A stretch of DNA of 64,000 bases from Kytococcus schroeteri. Lineage in GTDB: Bacteria; Actinomycetota; Actinomycetes; Actinomycetales; Dermatophilaceae. A program made the translations under genes and the position numbers. Location: assembly GCF_002847825.1 (NCBI RefSeq), contig NZ_PKIZ01000001.1, positions 47,389-111,388 on the forward strand, read 5' to 3'. The notes below the pieces were generated by a model that saw nothing but the letters and a program-made list of their open reading frames with translations, was not told the DNA's origin and did no database searches. This document shows positions 26,631 to 37,656 of the stretch, piece by piece. Each line of letters opens with the position of its first letter. The first letter of the stretch is position 1.

Positions 26631-27881
26631 TCAGGCGGTGGTGCCGGGGTCCAGGCGGGCGCCGGGGGCCAGCTCCACGCCCTCGCCGATGGTGCTCTGG
26701 CGGCCCACCAGCACGATGTGCTCGTCCTCCAGCTCGTCCGGCCCGGGCTCACCGACCCGTGCGTCCGCACCCACCTGCACGCCCTCGTCGACGATCGCCG
26801 TGGAGATGCTCGCCCCGGCGGCCACGTGCACCTCGTCGAAGAGCACGCTGTCGACCACGGTGGCACCCTCCTCGACCACCACGCCCGGGCCGAGCACGCT
26901 GCGCTCCACCGTGCCGGCCACGCGGCAGCCGGGGGAGAGCAGGGCGTCGCTCGCCCGACCGGTGGAGGTCACCAGGGCCGGGGGCAGGTCGCGGTGGCTG
27001 CTGCGCACCACGAGGTGCTCGGTGGCGAAGACCTGGTCGGGATCGGCCACGAGGTCGCGGTGGCCCTGCAGGTAGGCCGAGGGGCGGCCCATGTCGCGCC
27101 AGTAGCCCTCGACCCGGTGGCGGCGCACCGAGCCACGCTCCACGAGGCGGGGCAACACCTCCTCTGGCAGGTCGCCGGGGCCGTCGTCGTCCGCCTCGGC
27201 GGGGTCGCCGGGGCAGGACGCGCGGTCGGCGCGCACGGCATCGAGCACCTCGCGCAGTGCCGGCCAGGAGTAGACGACCACCTCGGCGGAGATCTCCGGG
27301 TCGTCGCCGGGCTCCTCGGGCTTCTCGGCGATGTCGGTGACGCGCTCGCCGTCGAGGGTGAGCACGGCCTTGTGGCGGGCCACCTCGGGGGAGGCCGGCA
27401 GGGAGAGGACGGTGCACTCGGCCCCCGAGGCGGTGTGGGCGGCCACCGCCTCGGCGAGGTCGGCCACGAGCACCTGGTCGGCGCTCAGCGTGATGACCAC
27501 GTCCGGGCCGTGCGCCTCGACGGCGTCGCGGACGGCCAGCAGGTCCTCGGTGTTGGACTCGGAGAACGCCGGGCCGTCAGCGTGGCCGCTCTCGGGCACC
27601 ATGCGCCGGTAGCCGCCGCGCACCCGGTCCAGGTCCCACGGACGGCCGTGCTGCAGGTGGTCGTCCAGGGTGCTGGCCATGTACTGCACGCTCACCCACA
27701 CGTCGCTGATGCCGGCGTGGGCCGCCGCGGAGACCGCGAGGTCCACCAGCCGGTAGGACCCGGCGTAGGGCAGGGCCGGCTTGGCGCGCTCCTGGGTGAG
27801 CACCTCCATGCGCGAGCCCTGGCCACCGGCCTGGACGATCGCGAGCACGCGCGGGGCGTCGGGCGCGGGGGTGCGGGTCAT
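26631..27881 (-). CDS. glgC: Glucose-1-phosphate adenylyltransferase (GlgC) family protein
   Basis: A 416-residue nucleotidyltransferase that would make ADP-glucose (or another NDP-sugar) for glycogen or trehalose-type glucans. The N-terminal Rossmann domain reads VLAIVQAGGQGSRMEVLTQ, then ERAKPALPYAGSYRLVDL; the canonical GGRGTRL is altered to GGQGSRM. VQYMASTLDDHLQHG, SADQVLVAD and VEGYWRDMGRPSAYLQGH follow as in GlgC. The C-terminal part (from about 300) is a left-handed beta-helix with CRVAGTVERSVLGPGVVVEEGA repeats. No glgA is adjacent. ATG 27881 follows CAGGAGGG. The exact sugar nucleotide is less certain because of the altered loop. Confidence 0.82.
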   Translation of the reverse strand: MTRTPAPDAPRVLAIVQAGGQGSRMEVLTQERAKPALPYAGSYRLVDLAVSAAAHAGISDVWVSVQYMASTLDDHLQHGRPWDLDRVRGGYRRMVPESGHADGPAFSESNTEDLLAVRDAVEAHGPDVVITLSADQVLVADLAEAVAAHTASGAECTVLSLPASPEVARHKAVLTLDGERVTDIAEKPEEPGDDPEISAEVVVYSWPALREVLDAVRADRASCPGDPAEADDDGPGDLPEEVLPRLVERGSVRRHRVEGYWRDMGRPSAYLQGHRDLVADPDQVFATEHLVVRSSHRDLPPALVTSTGRASDALLSPGCRVAGTVERSVLGPGVVVEEGATVVDSVLFDEVHVAAGASISTAIVDEGVQVGADARVGEPGPDELEDEHIVLVGRQSTIGEGVELAPGARLDPGTTA

Positions 27882-27896
27882 CGGTCCCTCCTGGGG

Positions 27897-30134
<2,238 letters not shown>

Positions 30135-30138
<4 letters not shown>

Positions 30139-31313
30139 GAGGCCTCCTCGAGGGTGGGCGGGACGGACGGGGACGAACGGGCTGGTGGGGTCGGGGCGAC
30201 GGACGGGGCCGACGTGCGCACCGCGGCGGCGGTGGCGGCGGCGGCCCGGTGGCACAGCAACACACCGTGCCGGCCGTGACCGGTGGAGAGCACCACCCGC
30301 ACCGGGCCGTCGGAGCCGGGCAGCGTGTGCTCGCGCAGCAGCGGGCCCGGTGTGGCGAGGGTGGGCCGGTGGCCGCTGAGCGCCTCGGCCAGGTGCATCT
30401 CGCGGACGCCCGGGTAGAGCGCGGCGGCGTCACCGAGCAGGTCGAGCACCTCGCCGGCCGGCACGCGCTCGTCGGTGCCCCGCTCCACGCTCGTGGCCCC
30501 CACCACGAGCTCACCGTCGGTGCGGGGCACGAGGTACACCTCGCGGTCGTCCACGCGGCCCCGCAGCACGTGGCTGGGCACCGGCGCGGTGGGGGTGCCG
30601 TGCAGGCGCAGCACGGTGCCGGCCACGGCGCGTACGCCGGTGGGTGGCAGGGCACCGGGCAGCAGGGCGTCGGTGCGGTGCCCGGCGCAGACCACCACCA
30701 CGCTGGCCCGCAGCGTGCAGCCGTCCGCGAGCACCACGGAGCCGTCGTCGGCCAGGCGTCCGGCGGCATCGACCAGCCGCACCCCGCGGGCGGCGCAGGA
30801 GGCCCGCAGCGCCGTCACGAGCCGCCGCGGGTCCACCTGGTGGTCGCCCTGCACGGCCACCCCGCCGGCCACTCGGCGCGAGAGCCCCGGCTCGGCGCGC
30901 CGCAGGGACCGGCGGTCCAGGGGCGCGGCCTCGAGACCGGCCGCCCGAGCGGCGTCGGCCAGGTGGGTGGTGCGGGCCAGGTCGTCGGCGCCCAGGGCCA
31001 CGTGGAGGGTGCCGGCGGTGCGCAGGTCCAGACCGATGCCGGTCTCGGTCTCGAGCGCGGCGGCCTCACCGGGCCAGCGCCCCATCGCGTCGAGGGCGAG
31101 CGCGTGCACCTCCGGCTCGGTGGTGCGGAACTCGCTGGTGGGTGCCAGCATCCCGGCGGCACGGTGCGCGGCACGGAGGTGCTCCCCGGCATCGACGAGG
31201 ACGACCCGGTGGTCGGCCGCCAGCAGGCGCGCGGTGGCCGCCCCCACCGGTCCGCCGCCGAGCACGACGACGTCCGCCGGCCCCTGGTGCTGCTGCTGGA
31301 TGGCGCTGTGCAC
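30135..31313 (-). CDS. thiO: Glycine oxidase ThiO
   Basis: An FAD enzyme that oxidises glycine to dehydroglycine for the thiazole synthase. The 392-residue protein starts with DVVVLGGGPVGAATARLLA (about 15-33, dinucleotide fold) and has GMLAPTSEF, the DAAO-family active loop, then VDPRRLVTALRASCAARGV, VVVCAGHRTDALLP and a C-terminal STGHGRHGVLLC. GTG 31313 is directly downstream of the TPP riboswitch. First gene of thiO-thiS-thiG-thiF, all joined by 4-bp overlaps. Confidence 0.93.
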
Positions 31314-31318
31314 GCCGA

Positions 31319-31411
31319 CCTCCCTCCGCCGGTACGACCCGGATCAGGTGCGACGGTCGGCGATGCCTCGCCCTCTCAGCCCGGCTCCAGGGCTCCCGTG
31401 GTTCGGCCAGC
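31319..31411 (-). ncRNA. TPP riboswitch
   Basis: The minus strand contains the THI-box elements in order: an ACGGGAGCCC start helix, CTGAGAGGGC, ATCGCCGACCGT, and ACCTGATCCGGGTCGTACCGGCG, ending a few bases before the thiO start. In the family, TPP binding shuts the operon down. With the start codon this close, control by hiding the translation start is likely (inference). Confidence 0.93.
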
Positions 31412-31417
31412 ACCCTA
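31412..31417 (-). promoter_or_regulatory. -10 hexamer of the thiamine operon
   Basis: TAGGGT directly precedes the riboswitch and overlaps the TAG stop codon of the upstream rlmC gene, so the promoter of the thi operon sits inside the end of rlmC. Confidence 0.45.
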
Positions 31418-32614
31418 ACGCGGGCCCAGCAGCACCAGCACCTCGGCGTGGTCGGTGTTGGGGAACATGTCCACCAGCCGTGCGGACAACGGCTGCCAGT
31501 GCGGCATCGCCGCCAGGTCGGTGGCCAGCGTGACGGGGTTGCACGAGGAGTAGACGAGCGTGCCCGTGGGCGTGGCCGGGTCCGCGGCGGCCGAGAGGCC
31601 GTCGAGCAGCACCGGCAGGTCCGGCCCCAGGCCACGCCGCGGCGGGTTGACCACCACGGCCTGCGTGGCCCCGGCCGCGGCCACCACCGCCGCGGGGTCC
31701 GAGGCGTCGGCCACCACGAAGCGTGCCCCCGCCGCGCCCGGGACGCCCGCCAGGTCCCGCGCACCGCGGGTCGCGCCGCGCACCGCATCGGCCGACACCT
31801 CCACGCCCACCGCCTCGATGCCGGCGGCGGCCGCGTGCAGCGCGAACCCGCCCACGCCGCAGTACAGGTCGGTCACCGTGGCCGCACCACGGTCGGTGAT
31901 CCAGTCGGTCACCTGCGCGTAGAGGGCCGCCGCGACGGCGGTGTTGGTCTGCAGGAAGGAATCCGGGCCCACGTGGAGCACCACCGGCCCCATCGGGACG
32001 GACAGCAGCGTCTCCTCGGTGAGTGGCACCTCCTGCGCACCGGAGAGGGTGGCCTTGTGCTCGGGGTGGATGTTGGCGCTCACCACCCGCAGCCGCGGCA
32101 GGTCGGCCAACAGGCCGGGCAGGTGCTCCCGGACCCGCTCCAACGGCCCGGTGGTGCGCAGCACCAGGCGCAGCATGAGCTCCCCGGTGGGGGAGGCGGT
32201 GAGCACCAGGTGCTTGAGCTCCCCGCGGCGGCGGGCCACGTCGTAGGGCGGCAGGGCAGCGCGGGTCACGAAGCGCGCGAGGCGGTCCAGCACGGTGGCC
32301 AGGGCCGCCTCGTGCAGGCCGCAGGTGCGCAGGTCCACCCCGCGTCCGTCCGCGTCGAGGATGCCCAGGGTGGGCGCACCCGCGGTGCCGCCCACCACCA
32401 GCTTGGCCTTGTTGCGGAAGCCCGCGGCGGCGCTCGGCAGCGGCTCCTGCCAGACGTGGTCGGGCACCAGGGGGCCCAGGCGCTCGCGGACGGCGGCATC
32501 CTTGGCGGCCAGCTGGTCGGCGTAGGGCGTGCCCATGAGCGTGCAGGAGCGGCACCGTCCGGCGGAGAAGTGGCCGCAGTGCAGGGGAGGGGTCGAGCGC
32601 AGGTCCACGCCCAT
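31415..32614 (-). CDS. rlmC: 23S rRNA (uracil)-C5-methyltransferase, RlmC type
   Basis: A 399-residue SAM-dependent uracil methyltransferase. The N-terminus has C-x5-CRSC cysteines (CGHFSAGRCRSCTLMG) for an iron-sulfur cluster, and GFRNKAKLVVGG is specific to RlmC/RumB. VARRRGELKHLVLT, FLQTNTAVAAALY, the SAM motif VTDLYCGVGGFALHAAA, VNPPRRGL and the nucleophile region VYSSCNPVTLATDL complete the pattern. The E. coli enzyme modifies U747. ATG 32614 overlaps the stop of the preceding amidotransferase gene (ATGA). Confidence 0.9.
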   Translation of the reverse strand: MGVDLRSTPPLHCGHFSAGRCRSCTLMGTPYADQLAAKDAAVRERLGPLVPDHVWQEPLPSAAAGFRNKAKLVVGGTAGAPTLGILDADGRGVDLRTCGLHEAALATVLDRLARFVTRAALPPYDVARRRGELKHLVLTASPTGELMLRLVLRTTGPLERVREHLPGLLADLPRLRVVSANIHPEHKATLSGAQEVPLTEETLLSVPMGPVVLHVGPDSFLQTNTAVAAALYAQVTDWITDRGAATVTDLYCGVGGFALHAAAAGIEAVGVEVSADAVRGATRGARDLAGVPGAAGARFVVADASDPAAVVAAAGATQAVVVNPPRRGLGPDLPVLLDGLSAAADPATPTGTLVYSSCNPVTLATDLAAMPHWQPLSARLVDMFPNTDHAEVLVLLGPR

Positions 32615-33342
32615 CACCCGTACAGCACGGCGAAGCGGGCGAGCAGGCGGTGCGAGGCGGACACGTCCGTGGTGCGGGCCGCGGCCACGATGTCGGCCGC
32701 CTCCTCGGGGGCGAAGTAGCCGTGGTGGGCGTAGACGGCCACCCGGGCGGCCAGCCCCTCGGCGTCGAGCTCGGGGTGGAACTGGGTGGCGCGCACGTGT
32801 CGGCCCACGCGGACCAGCTGCACGGGGCAGGCCGCGGAGCCGGCCAGCACGGTCATCCCCGACGAGGGGGTGGCGACGGCCTCCTTGTGGCCCACCCACG
32901 CGCGGAACTGCCGCGGGACGCCCTCGAGCAGTGGGTCGTCGGCACCGGCCTCGGTGAGGGTGACGACCGGTGCGGCGAGCTGCTCCCCGTGCGTGGTGTC
33001 CACGGTGGCCTGCTGGTGGACGCCGAGCACGCCCATGCCGTAGCAGAGGCCCAGGGTGGGGAAGTCCGCCGCCACCACGGCGTCGAGCACCGCGGTCAGG
33101 TCGGCCTCCACCCGGCGTTGCACGGGGTCCTTGGACCCGGGCGGGTCGGAGACGGTGAACGGGCTGCCGCCGATGATCACGCCGGCCCACCGGCCGAGGT
33201 CCAGCCCCGGCATCGGCCCGGCTTCCAGGCGCCACTGCACGACGCGCTCCGGCGGGACCCCCATGTGGCGTGCCACCGCCTCGTGCTCCTGGTGGGCCAG
33301 GTCGTCCTCGGCGCGCGTGGACAGCAGGAGGAAGGGGAGCAT
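32614..33342 (-). CDS. Class I glutamine amidotransferase-like protein
   Basis: A 242-residue stand-alone GATase1 domain. The nucleophile Cys is in TLGLCYGMGVLG (about residue 96), the catalytic His in ATQFHPELD (about residue 186) with the Glu two residues on. The N-terminal LLSTRAEDDLAHQEHEAVARHMG resembles the GuaA-like amidotransferases of actinobacteria annotated as glutamine amidotransferase. The acceptor enzyme is unknown. Starts at ATG 33342 with a leaderless -10 and overlaps rlmC. Confidence 0.83.
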   Translation of the reverse strand: MLPFLLLSTRAEDDLAHQEHEAVARHMGVPPERVVQWRLEAGPMPGLDLGRWAGVIIGGSPFTVSDPPGSKDPVQRRVEADLTAVLDAVVAADFPTLGLCYGMGVLGVHQQATVDTTHGEQLAAPVVTLTEAGADDPLLEGVPRQFRAWVGHKEAVATPSSGMTVLAGSAACPVQLVRVGRHVRATQFHPELDAEGLAARVAVYAHHGYFAPEEAADIVAAARTTDVSASHRLLARFAVLYG

Positions 33343-33348
33343 CGCCCC

Positions 33349-33354
33349 ATTGTG
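33349..33354 (-). promoter_or_regulatory. -10 hexamer of the amidotransferase gene, leaderless
   Basis: CACAAT on the minus strand, 6 bases before the ATG at 33342. Confidence 0.45.
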
Positions 33355-33397
33355 CGGCACACTGTGCACGCCCTCGAAAACCCGGTAGGAGACCCCC

Positions 33398-34195
33398 ATG
33401 GCCAGCACCCTGAACACCCACTTCGTCGAGGGAGGGGACGAGCGCATCGTCTTCCTCCACGGCCTCATGGGACAGGGACGCAACTTCCGCACCGTCGCCG
33501 GCGACCTGCAGGACTACGCGAGCTCCCTGCTGGTCGACCTGCCCAACCACGGCGCCTCGGAGCACACCGAGGAGTTCGACTACCGGGAGATGGCCCGCGC
33601 GGTGGAGGCCACCGTCCGCGAGACCTGGCCCGAGGGGGCGGCCAACGTGGTGGGTCACTCGATGGGGGGCAAGGTGGCCATGGCCGTGGCGCTGCTCTTC
33701 CCGGAGATGGTGGACCGCCTGGTGGTGGTGGACATCTCCCCGGTGAACAGCGAGAACGCGAGCGAGTTCAGCCACCTGCTGGGCTCCCTGCAGGCCCTCG
33801 ACCTGGATTCGATGGAGCGCCGCCAGGAGGTGGACGAGGCCCTGGCCGAGCAGGTGCCCGACTACACGACCCGCGCCTTCCTGCTGCAGAACCTCACCCG
33901 CACCGAGGGCGACCGCTGGAGCTGGAAGGCCAACCTGCCGATGCTGCTGGAGAACCTGCCGGTGGTCATGGGCTTCCCCGAGGAGCTGCGCGAGCGCCAG
34001 TTCGACGGGCCGGTGCTGTGGATCGCCGGTGGCGACTCCGACTACGTGCAGGAGGAGTACCGCCCGGCGATGGAGGAGCTCTTCCCCAAGGTGCGGCTGG
34101 TGACCGTGAAGGGCGCCGGGCACTGGGTGCACTCGGAGAAGCCGGAGGTCTTCCACCAGACGCTGCGCAACTTCCTGCTCGAGACGCTCACCTGA
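33398..34195 (+). CDS. Alpha/beta hydrolase (YbfF/ABHD11-like)
   Basis: A 265-residue serine hydrolase. LHGLMGQGRNFRTVAGDL carries the oxyanion region; NVVGHSMGGKVAMAVALLFP has the nucleophile elbow with Ser about residue 89; the acid is in GGDSDYV (about residue 213) and the catalytic His in GAGHWVHSEKPEVF (about residue 242). LVDLPNHGASEH is typical of YbfF esterases. ATG 33398 follows TAGGAG. Divergent from the amidotransferase gene. The true ester substrate is unknown. Confidence 0.88.
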   Translation: MASTLNTHFVEGGDERIVFLHGLMGQGRNFRTVAGDLQDYASSLLVDLPNHGASEHTEEFDYREMARAVEATVRETWPEGAANVVGHSMGGKVAMAVALLFPEMVDRLVVVDISPVNSENASEFSHLLGSLQALDLDSMERRQEVDEALAEQVPDYTTRAFLLQNLTRTEGDRWSWKANLPMLLENLPVVMGFPEELRERQFDGPVLWIAGGDSDYVQEEYRPAMEELFPKVRLVTVKGAGHWVHSEKPEVFHQTLRNFLLETLT

Positions 34196-34217
34196 ACCGG
34201 CGGCACCCGGCGCCGCG

Positions 34218-34264
34218 CGTGCCCCGGCCCCGCCCCCTGTCGCAGGGAGCGGGGCCGGGGCACG
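34218..34264. terminator. Bidirectional hairpin between convergent genes
   Basis: A 16-bp perfect stem (CGTGCCCCGGCCCCGC and complement) with an inner CCCTG/CAGGG stem sits between the hydrolase and the MFS exporter, which converge here. Confidence 0.75.
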
Positions 34265-34292
34265 TCCGGGCCGGGCTACGGCGTCGGACCCG

Positions 34293-35870
34293 TCAGTCCA
34301 GCGTGGTGCGCAGCTCGTCCTCGCGGATGAAGCACAGCAGCACGGTGGCGATGAGGCCACAGGGCACCAGCCACAGGTAGATCGGCGTCAGCGCGTCGGA
34401 GTACGCACCCACGATGACCTCGCGGATCGGGCCCGGCAGGTGCTGGATGCGGTCGGGCGTCAGCGAGGACTCCGCACCACCGCCCTGGCCGGGCTTCATC
34501 GGCAGCCGCTCGGCCACCAGGTCGTGCAGGCGCTGGGTGAACAGCGAGCCCACGAGCGCCGACCCGAGGGTGGCGCCGATCTGGCGGAAGAAGTTGTTGG
34601 CGGCCGTCGCGGTGCCCACCTCGCGCAGCGGGAAGGCGTTCTGCACCACCAGCACGAGGATCTGCATCGACAGGCCCAGACCCACGCCCAGCACCGCGAG
34701 CGCGGCGCACACGTGCCACAGCGGGTCACCGACCTCCAGCAGGGAGAGCAGCCACAGACCCACCGAGATGATGGCCGAGCCGACGATGGGCAGCGTCTTG
34801 TAGCTGCCGGTGCGGCTCACGCGGTTGCCCGCCCAGACCGACGTGGCGAGCATGGCGCCCATCATCGGGATCATGAGCAGGCCGGCCACCGTGGCGGACT
34901 TGCCGTAGGCCATCTGCAGGTAGGTGGGCATGTAGCCCAGGGCGCCGAACATCGCGATGCCGATGAACAGGCCCGCCACCGTGGAGAGGGTGAAGTTGCG
35001 GTGGGCGAACAGGTGCATGGGCAGGATCGGCTCGGTGGCGCGGCGCTCCACGAGCACCAGCAGCACCCAGGCCACCATGGTGCCGGCGATCAGCCAGAGG
35101 ATCTGCCAGGAGTCCCACGCGTAGGTGTGGCCGCCCCAGGTGACGGTGAGGATGAGGCCGGTGGTGGCCAGCGCGGCCACGACCATGCCGGCCCAGTCGA
35201 TGGAGACCTTGGCGGGGGTGTGGGGCAGCTTGAGGAAGCTGACGGCGCCGAAGAGCGCGATGGCACCCAGCGGCAGGCTCATCCAGAACGCCCAGCGCCA
35301 GCCGGGGCCCTCGGTGAACCAGCCACCGAGCAGCGGGCCGGCCACCGAGGCCAGGGCGAAGACGCCACCCATGACGCCCATGTAGCGGCCGCGCTCACGC
35401 GGCGGCACCACGTCGGCGATGATCGCCTGCGAGAGGATCATCAGCCCGCCACCGCCGAGGCCCTGCACCACGCGGGACACGATGAGCCAGGGCATGTCCT
35501 GGGCCAGGGCGCCGATGACGGAGCCGGCCACGAAGGTGGTGATGGCCGCGATGAGCAGCGGCTTGCGGCCGATGAGGTCACCGAGCTTGCCGTAGACCGG
35601 CATCATGATGGTGCTGGCCAGGATGTAGGCGGTGATGACCCACTGCATCTGGTTCACGCCGTCGAGCTCGCCGACGATGGTGGGCAGCGCCGTGGAGAGC
35701 ACGGTCTGGTTGAGGGCGGCCAGCAGCATCGCCAGGACCAGGGCCGCGAAGATCCAGCCGATGTGGCGCGAGTTCTCCTCGCGGCTGGCCGTGGCCCCGG
35801 GGGCCGGGCCGGTCGCTGGGTTCTCGGTGGGGGTCTTCTCGGCGGGGGGCGTGTAGCGGGTCGCTGTCAC
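34293..35870 (-). CDS. Multidrug MFS transporter, DHA2 (EmrB/QacA) family
   Basis: A 525-residue exporter with about 14 hydrophobic segments. Hallmarks: LLAALNQTVLSTALPTIVGEL (motif D1 in helix 1), YGKLGDLIGRKPLLI (motif A), GLGGGGLMILSQAIIADVVPPRERGRYMG, and the motif-C-like GVFALASVAGPLLGGWFTEG. It is preceded by a TetR gene overlapping by 4 bp. In such pairs the regulator represses the exporter and is released by the exported drug. Confidence 0.92.
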   Translation of the reverse strand: MTATRYTPPAEKTPTENPATGPAPGATASREENSRHIGWIFAALVLAMLLAALNQTVLSTALPTIVGELDGVNQMQWVITAYILASTIMMPVYGKLGDLIGRKPLLIAAITTFVAGSVIGALAQDMPWLIVSRVVQGLGGGGLMILSQAIIADVVPPRERGRYMGVMGGVFALASVAGPLLGGWFTEGPGWRWAFWMSLPLGAIALFGAVSFLKLPHTPAKVSIDWAGMVVAALATTGLILTVTWGGHTYAWDSWQILWLIAGTMVAWVLLVLVERRATEPILPMHLFAHRNFTLSTVAGLFIGIAMFGALGYMPTYLQMAYGKSATVAGLLMIPMMGAMLATSVWAGNRVSRTGSYKTLPIVGSAIISVGLWLLSLLEVGDPLWHVCAALAVLGVGLGLSMQILVLVVQNAFPLREVGTATAANNFFRQIGATLGSALVGSLFTQRLHDLVAERLPMKPGQGGGAESSLTPDRIQHLPGPIREVIVGAYSDALTPIYLWLVPCGLIATVLLCFIREDELRTTLD

Positions 35871-36508
35871 TCGGGGCTCCTGAGCAGGTGGTGGAACAGG
35901 TCGATGCTGCGGCGCACCGCGGCGGGAGTGAGGGCCTCGCCGGGCACGTGGTCGGGGTCGGTGGTGGCGTGACGCAGCACGGCGCCGGCGAGGCTGGCCC
36001 ACATGCGCAGGGCGTGGGCCGGGCCGCCGGGTGCGTCGGCCAGGCGGGGGTCGTCGGCGAACCGGGACTCCAGGGCCTCGATGACGAGGTCCTCGGAGCG
36101 GGCCAGTGCCTGGAGGCGGAAGCGCCCCAGGGCGGGGTTGGTCTGGATCAGCTGCTTGCGCAGGGCCGGGGTGCCCTCCGGGGTGGAGGTGCGCATGGTG
36201 GCCAGCAGCAGCTCCGTGGCCTGGGCCACCGGGTCGCCGGAGGGGCCCATGCGCTCGAGCGCCTCGGTGGGGACGTGCGGCTCGGTGTAGCCGTAGACCG
36301 CCTCGTCCTTGGACGTGAAGTAGTTGAAGAAGGTGCGGGTGGAGACGCCGGCGGTGGCCGCGATGGCCTCCACGCTCGAGGCCGTGGCGTCGCCGGAGAG
36401 GGCGGCCTCGGCGGCGGCGCGGTGCAGGGCCGCCCAGGTCTCCCGGCGGCGCCGTTCGCGCAGCGAGGTGGGTCCCGCCGGATCGTTGGGAGGGGTGGAG
36501 GAGGGCAT
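35867..36508 (-). CDS. TetR-family regulator of the adjacent exporter
   Basis: A 213-residue repressor. The N-terminal helix-turn-helix reads AAEAALSGDATASSVEAIAATAGVSTRTFFNYFTSKDEAVYGY (about 31-74), the AcrR/TetR signature. The C-terminal part is the ligand and dimer domain with little conservation. It lies directly before the MFS gene in one operon, and a perfect inverted repeat 10 bases upstream of its ATG is the likely operator, giving autoregulation of the pair. Confidence 0.9.
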   Translation of the reverse strand: MPSSTPPNDPAGPTSLRERRRRETWAALHRAAAEAALSGDATASSVEAIAATAGVSTRTFFNYFTSKDEAVYGYTEPHVPTEALERMGPSGDPVAQATELLLATMRTSTPEGTPALRKQLIQTNPALGRFRLQALARSEDLVIEALESRFADDPRLADAPGGPAHALRMWASLAGAVLRHATTDPDHVPGEALTPAAVRRSIDLFHHLLRSPE

Positions 36509-36518
36509 GGGTGCAATT

Positions 36519-36534
36519 CTTGCATGAGTGCAAG
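36519..36534. promoter_or_regulatory. Probable TetR operator
   Basis: CTTGCA-TGAG-TGCAAG is a perfect 6-bp inverted repeat just upstream of the TetR start. Further TGCA copies flank it at 36512-36515 and 36538-36541, so two overlapping repressor sites are possible. Confidence 0.6.
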
Positions 36535-36582
36535 GTCTGCACGGGTGCAGGAATGTGAGTGATGCCTCACCAATGCGGTGGG

Positions 36583-37638
36583 TCAGTCACCTCCACCCCC
36601 ACCGTCGCCGCCGCCGTCGCCACCACCGTCGCCGCCCCCACCGTCGGAGGAACCGCCGGCGTCACCCCATCCGCCGTCGGTCGAGCCGGACTCGACGAAG
36701 GCGTCCAGCCCGCCCCACCCGGCGACCGCGTCCCCGGCCCACGCCTCGTGCAGCCAGGAGGTGTCGCCCATCCATGCCGGGTCGTCGTGGTCGGACCCGT
36801 CCGTGGAGCCACCGGACACCACGCCGCCGTCCCCGCCGGCCTGCCGGGCGAGGCCGAGCTGTGCCTCCAGCTCGTCCGCCGCCCGGGCGTGGTGGCCGAG
36901 CACCACCGCCAGCGGCACGAGGGCGGCCGCCGCCGAGGCGGAGGCGGACCACCCGAGGGACATGCCCCCTCCTGCGCCGGGGTCGGACAGCGCCTCGTCG
37001 AGCGCCCGCAGGTGGCGCACCTGTTCCCGTCCGGCCGGCGTGAGGCGCGGGGCACCCCCGAGGCGGGAGATCAGCAGGAATCCTGCGAGCAGCACCAGCA
37101 GGCCGAAGAGGGGGACGGAGAAGGGCTCCGGCGCCAGGGACACGACCACGGCTGCCCCCAGCACGGTCAGGGGCGTGGCCAGGGGCCACCAGGTACGACG
37201 CAGCAGGCCCCGCTGGCGCAGGTCGCGACGTACCTGGCGTGTCACGCGCCGCAGCCGGCGCTGTGCCGAGCGGTCGGTGCCGGGCATGACCACGGCCTTC
37301 GGCGGGTCGCCGAACAGGGCGCGTACCACCGCGCCCGTGGTGGCCGGTACCGGGCGGATGAGGTCACGGGCGACGACCTCGTGCTGGCCAGAGGTGCCGC
37401 GCCGCACGTCCACCACGCCGCGCCGGGAGAGGTCCACCACCTCACCCACCACGCCCCGGCGGCCCCGGGGCAGCAGCAGTGCCGCCTCGAGGGGCGTGAG
37501 CGGTGGGGGCGGGGAGGCGAGGACCACGTGGGGCGGCACGGTGGCGTCGGGGCGGGTGGCGGCTCCGTCCCGGGAGCGCACGAGCCACTCCACCAGGACC
37601 ACCACGAGCAGGGCGACGATCGTCGGGATCCAGTCCAT
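36583..37638 (-). CDS. TIGR04222-type membrane protein with Gly-rich tail
   Basis: A 351-residue membrane protein. One membrane segment at 1-20, a cytoplasmic winged-helix-like region (about 45-140, ALLLPRGRRGVVGEVVDLSRRG) that resembles the C-terminal part of DUF2207 proteins, two more helices near 150-195, and another near 225-250. The last 70 residues are Asp/Gly/Ser-rich and end in a run of GGGDGGG repeats. Function unknown. Such proteins are frequent in actinobacteria. Confidence 0.7.
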   Translation of the reverse strand: MDWIPTIVALLVVVLVEWLVRSRDGAATRPDATVPPHVVLASPPPPLTPLEAALLLPRGRRGVVGEVVDLSRRGVVDVRRGTSGQHEVVARDLIRPVPATTGAVVRALFGDPPKAVVMPGTDRSAQRRLRRVTRQVRRDLRQRGLLRRTWWPLATPLTVLGAAVVVSLAPEPFSVPLFGLLVLLAGFLLISRLGGAPRLTPAGREQVRHLRALDEALSDPGAGGGMSLGWSASASAAAALVPLAVVLGHHARAADELEAQLGLARQAGGDGGVVSGGSTDGSDHDDPAWMGDTSWLHEAWAGDAVAGWGGLDAFVESGSTDGGWGDAGGSSDGGGGDGGGDGGGDGGGGGD

Positions 37639-37656
37639 CCCCCCGAGTGTGCAGGG

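Noticed and set aside
34293..36542. MFS and TetR read as one 749-codon protein
   Set aside because: The frame upstream of GTG 35870 is antisense-type noise; TetR is encoded in another frame with a normal stop overlapping the MFS start.
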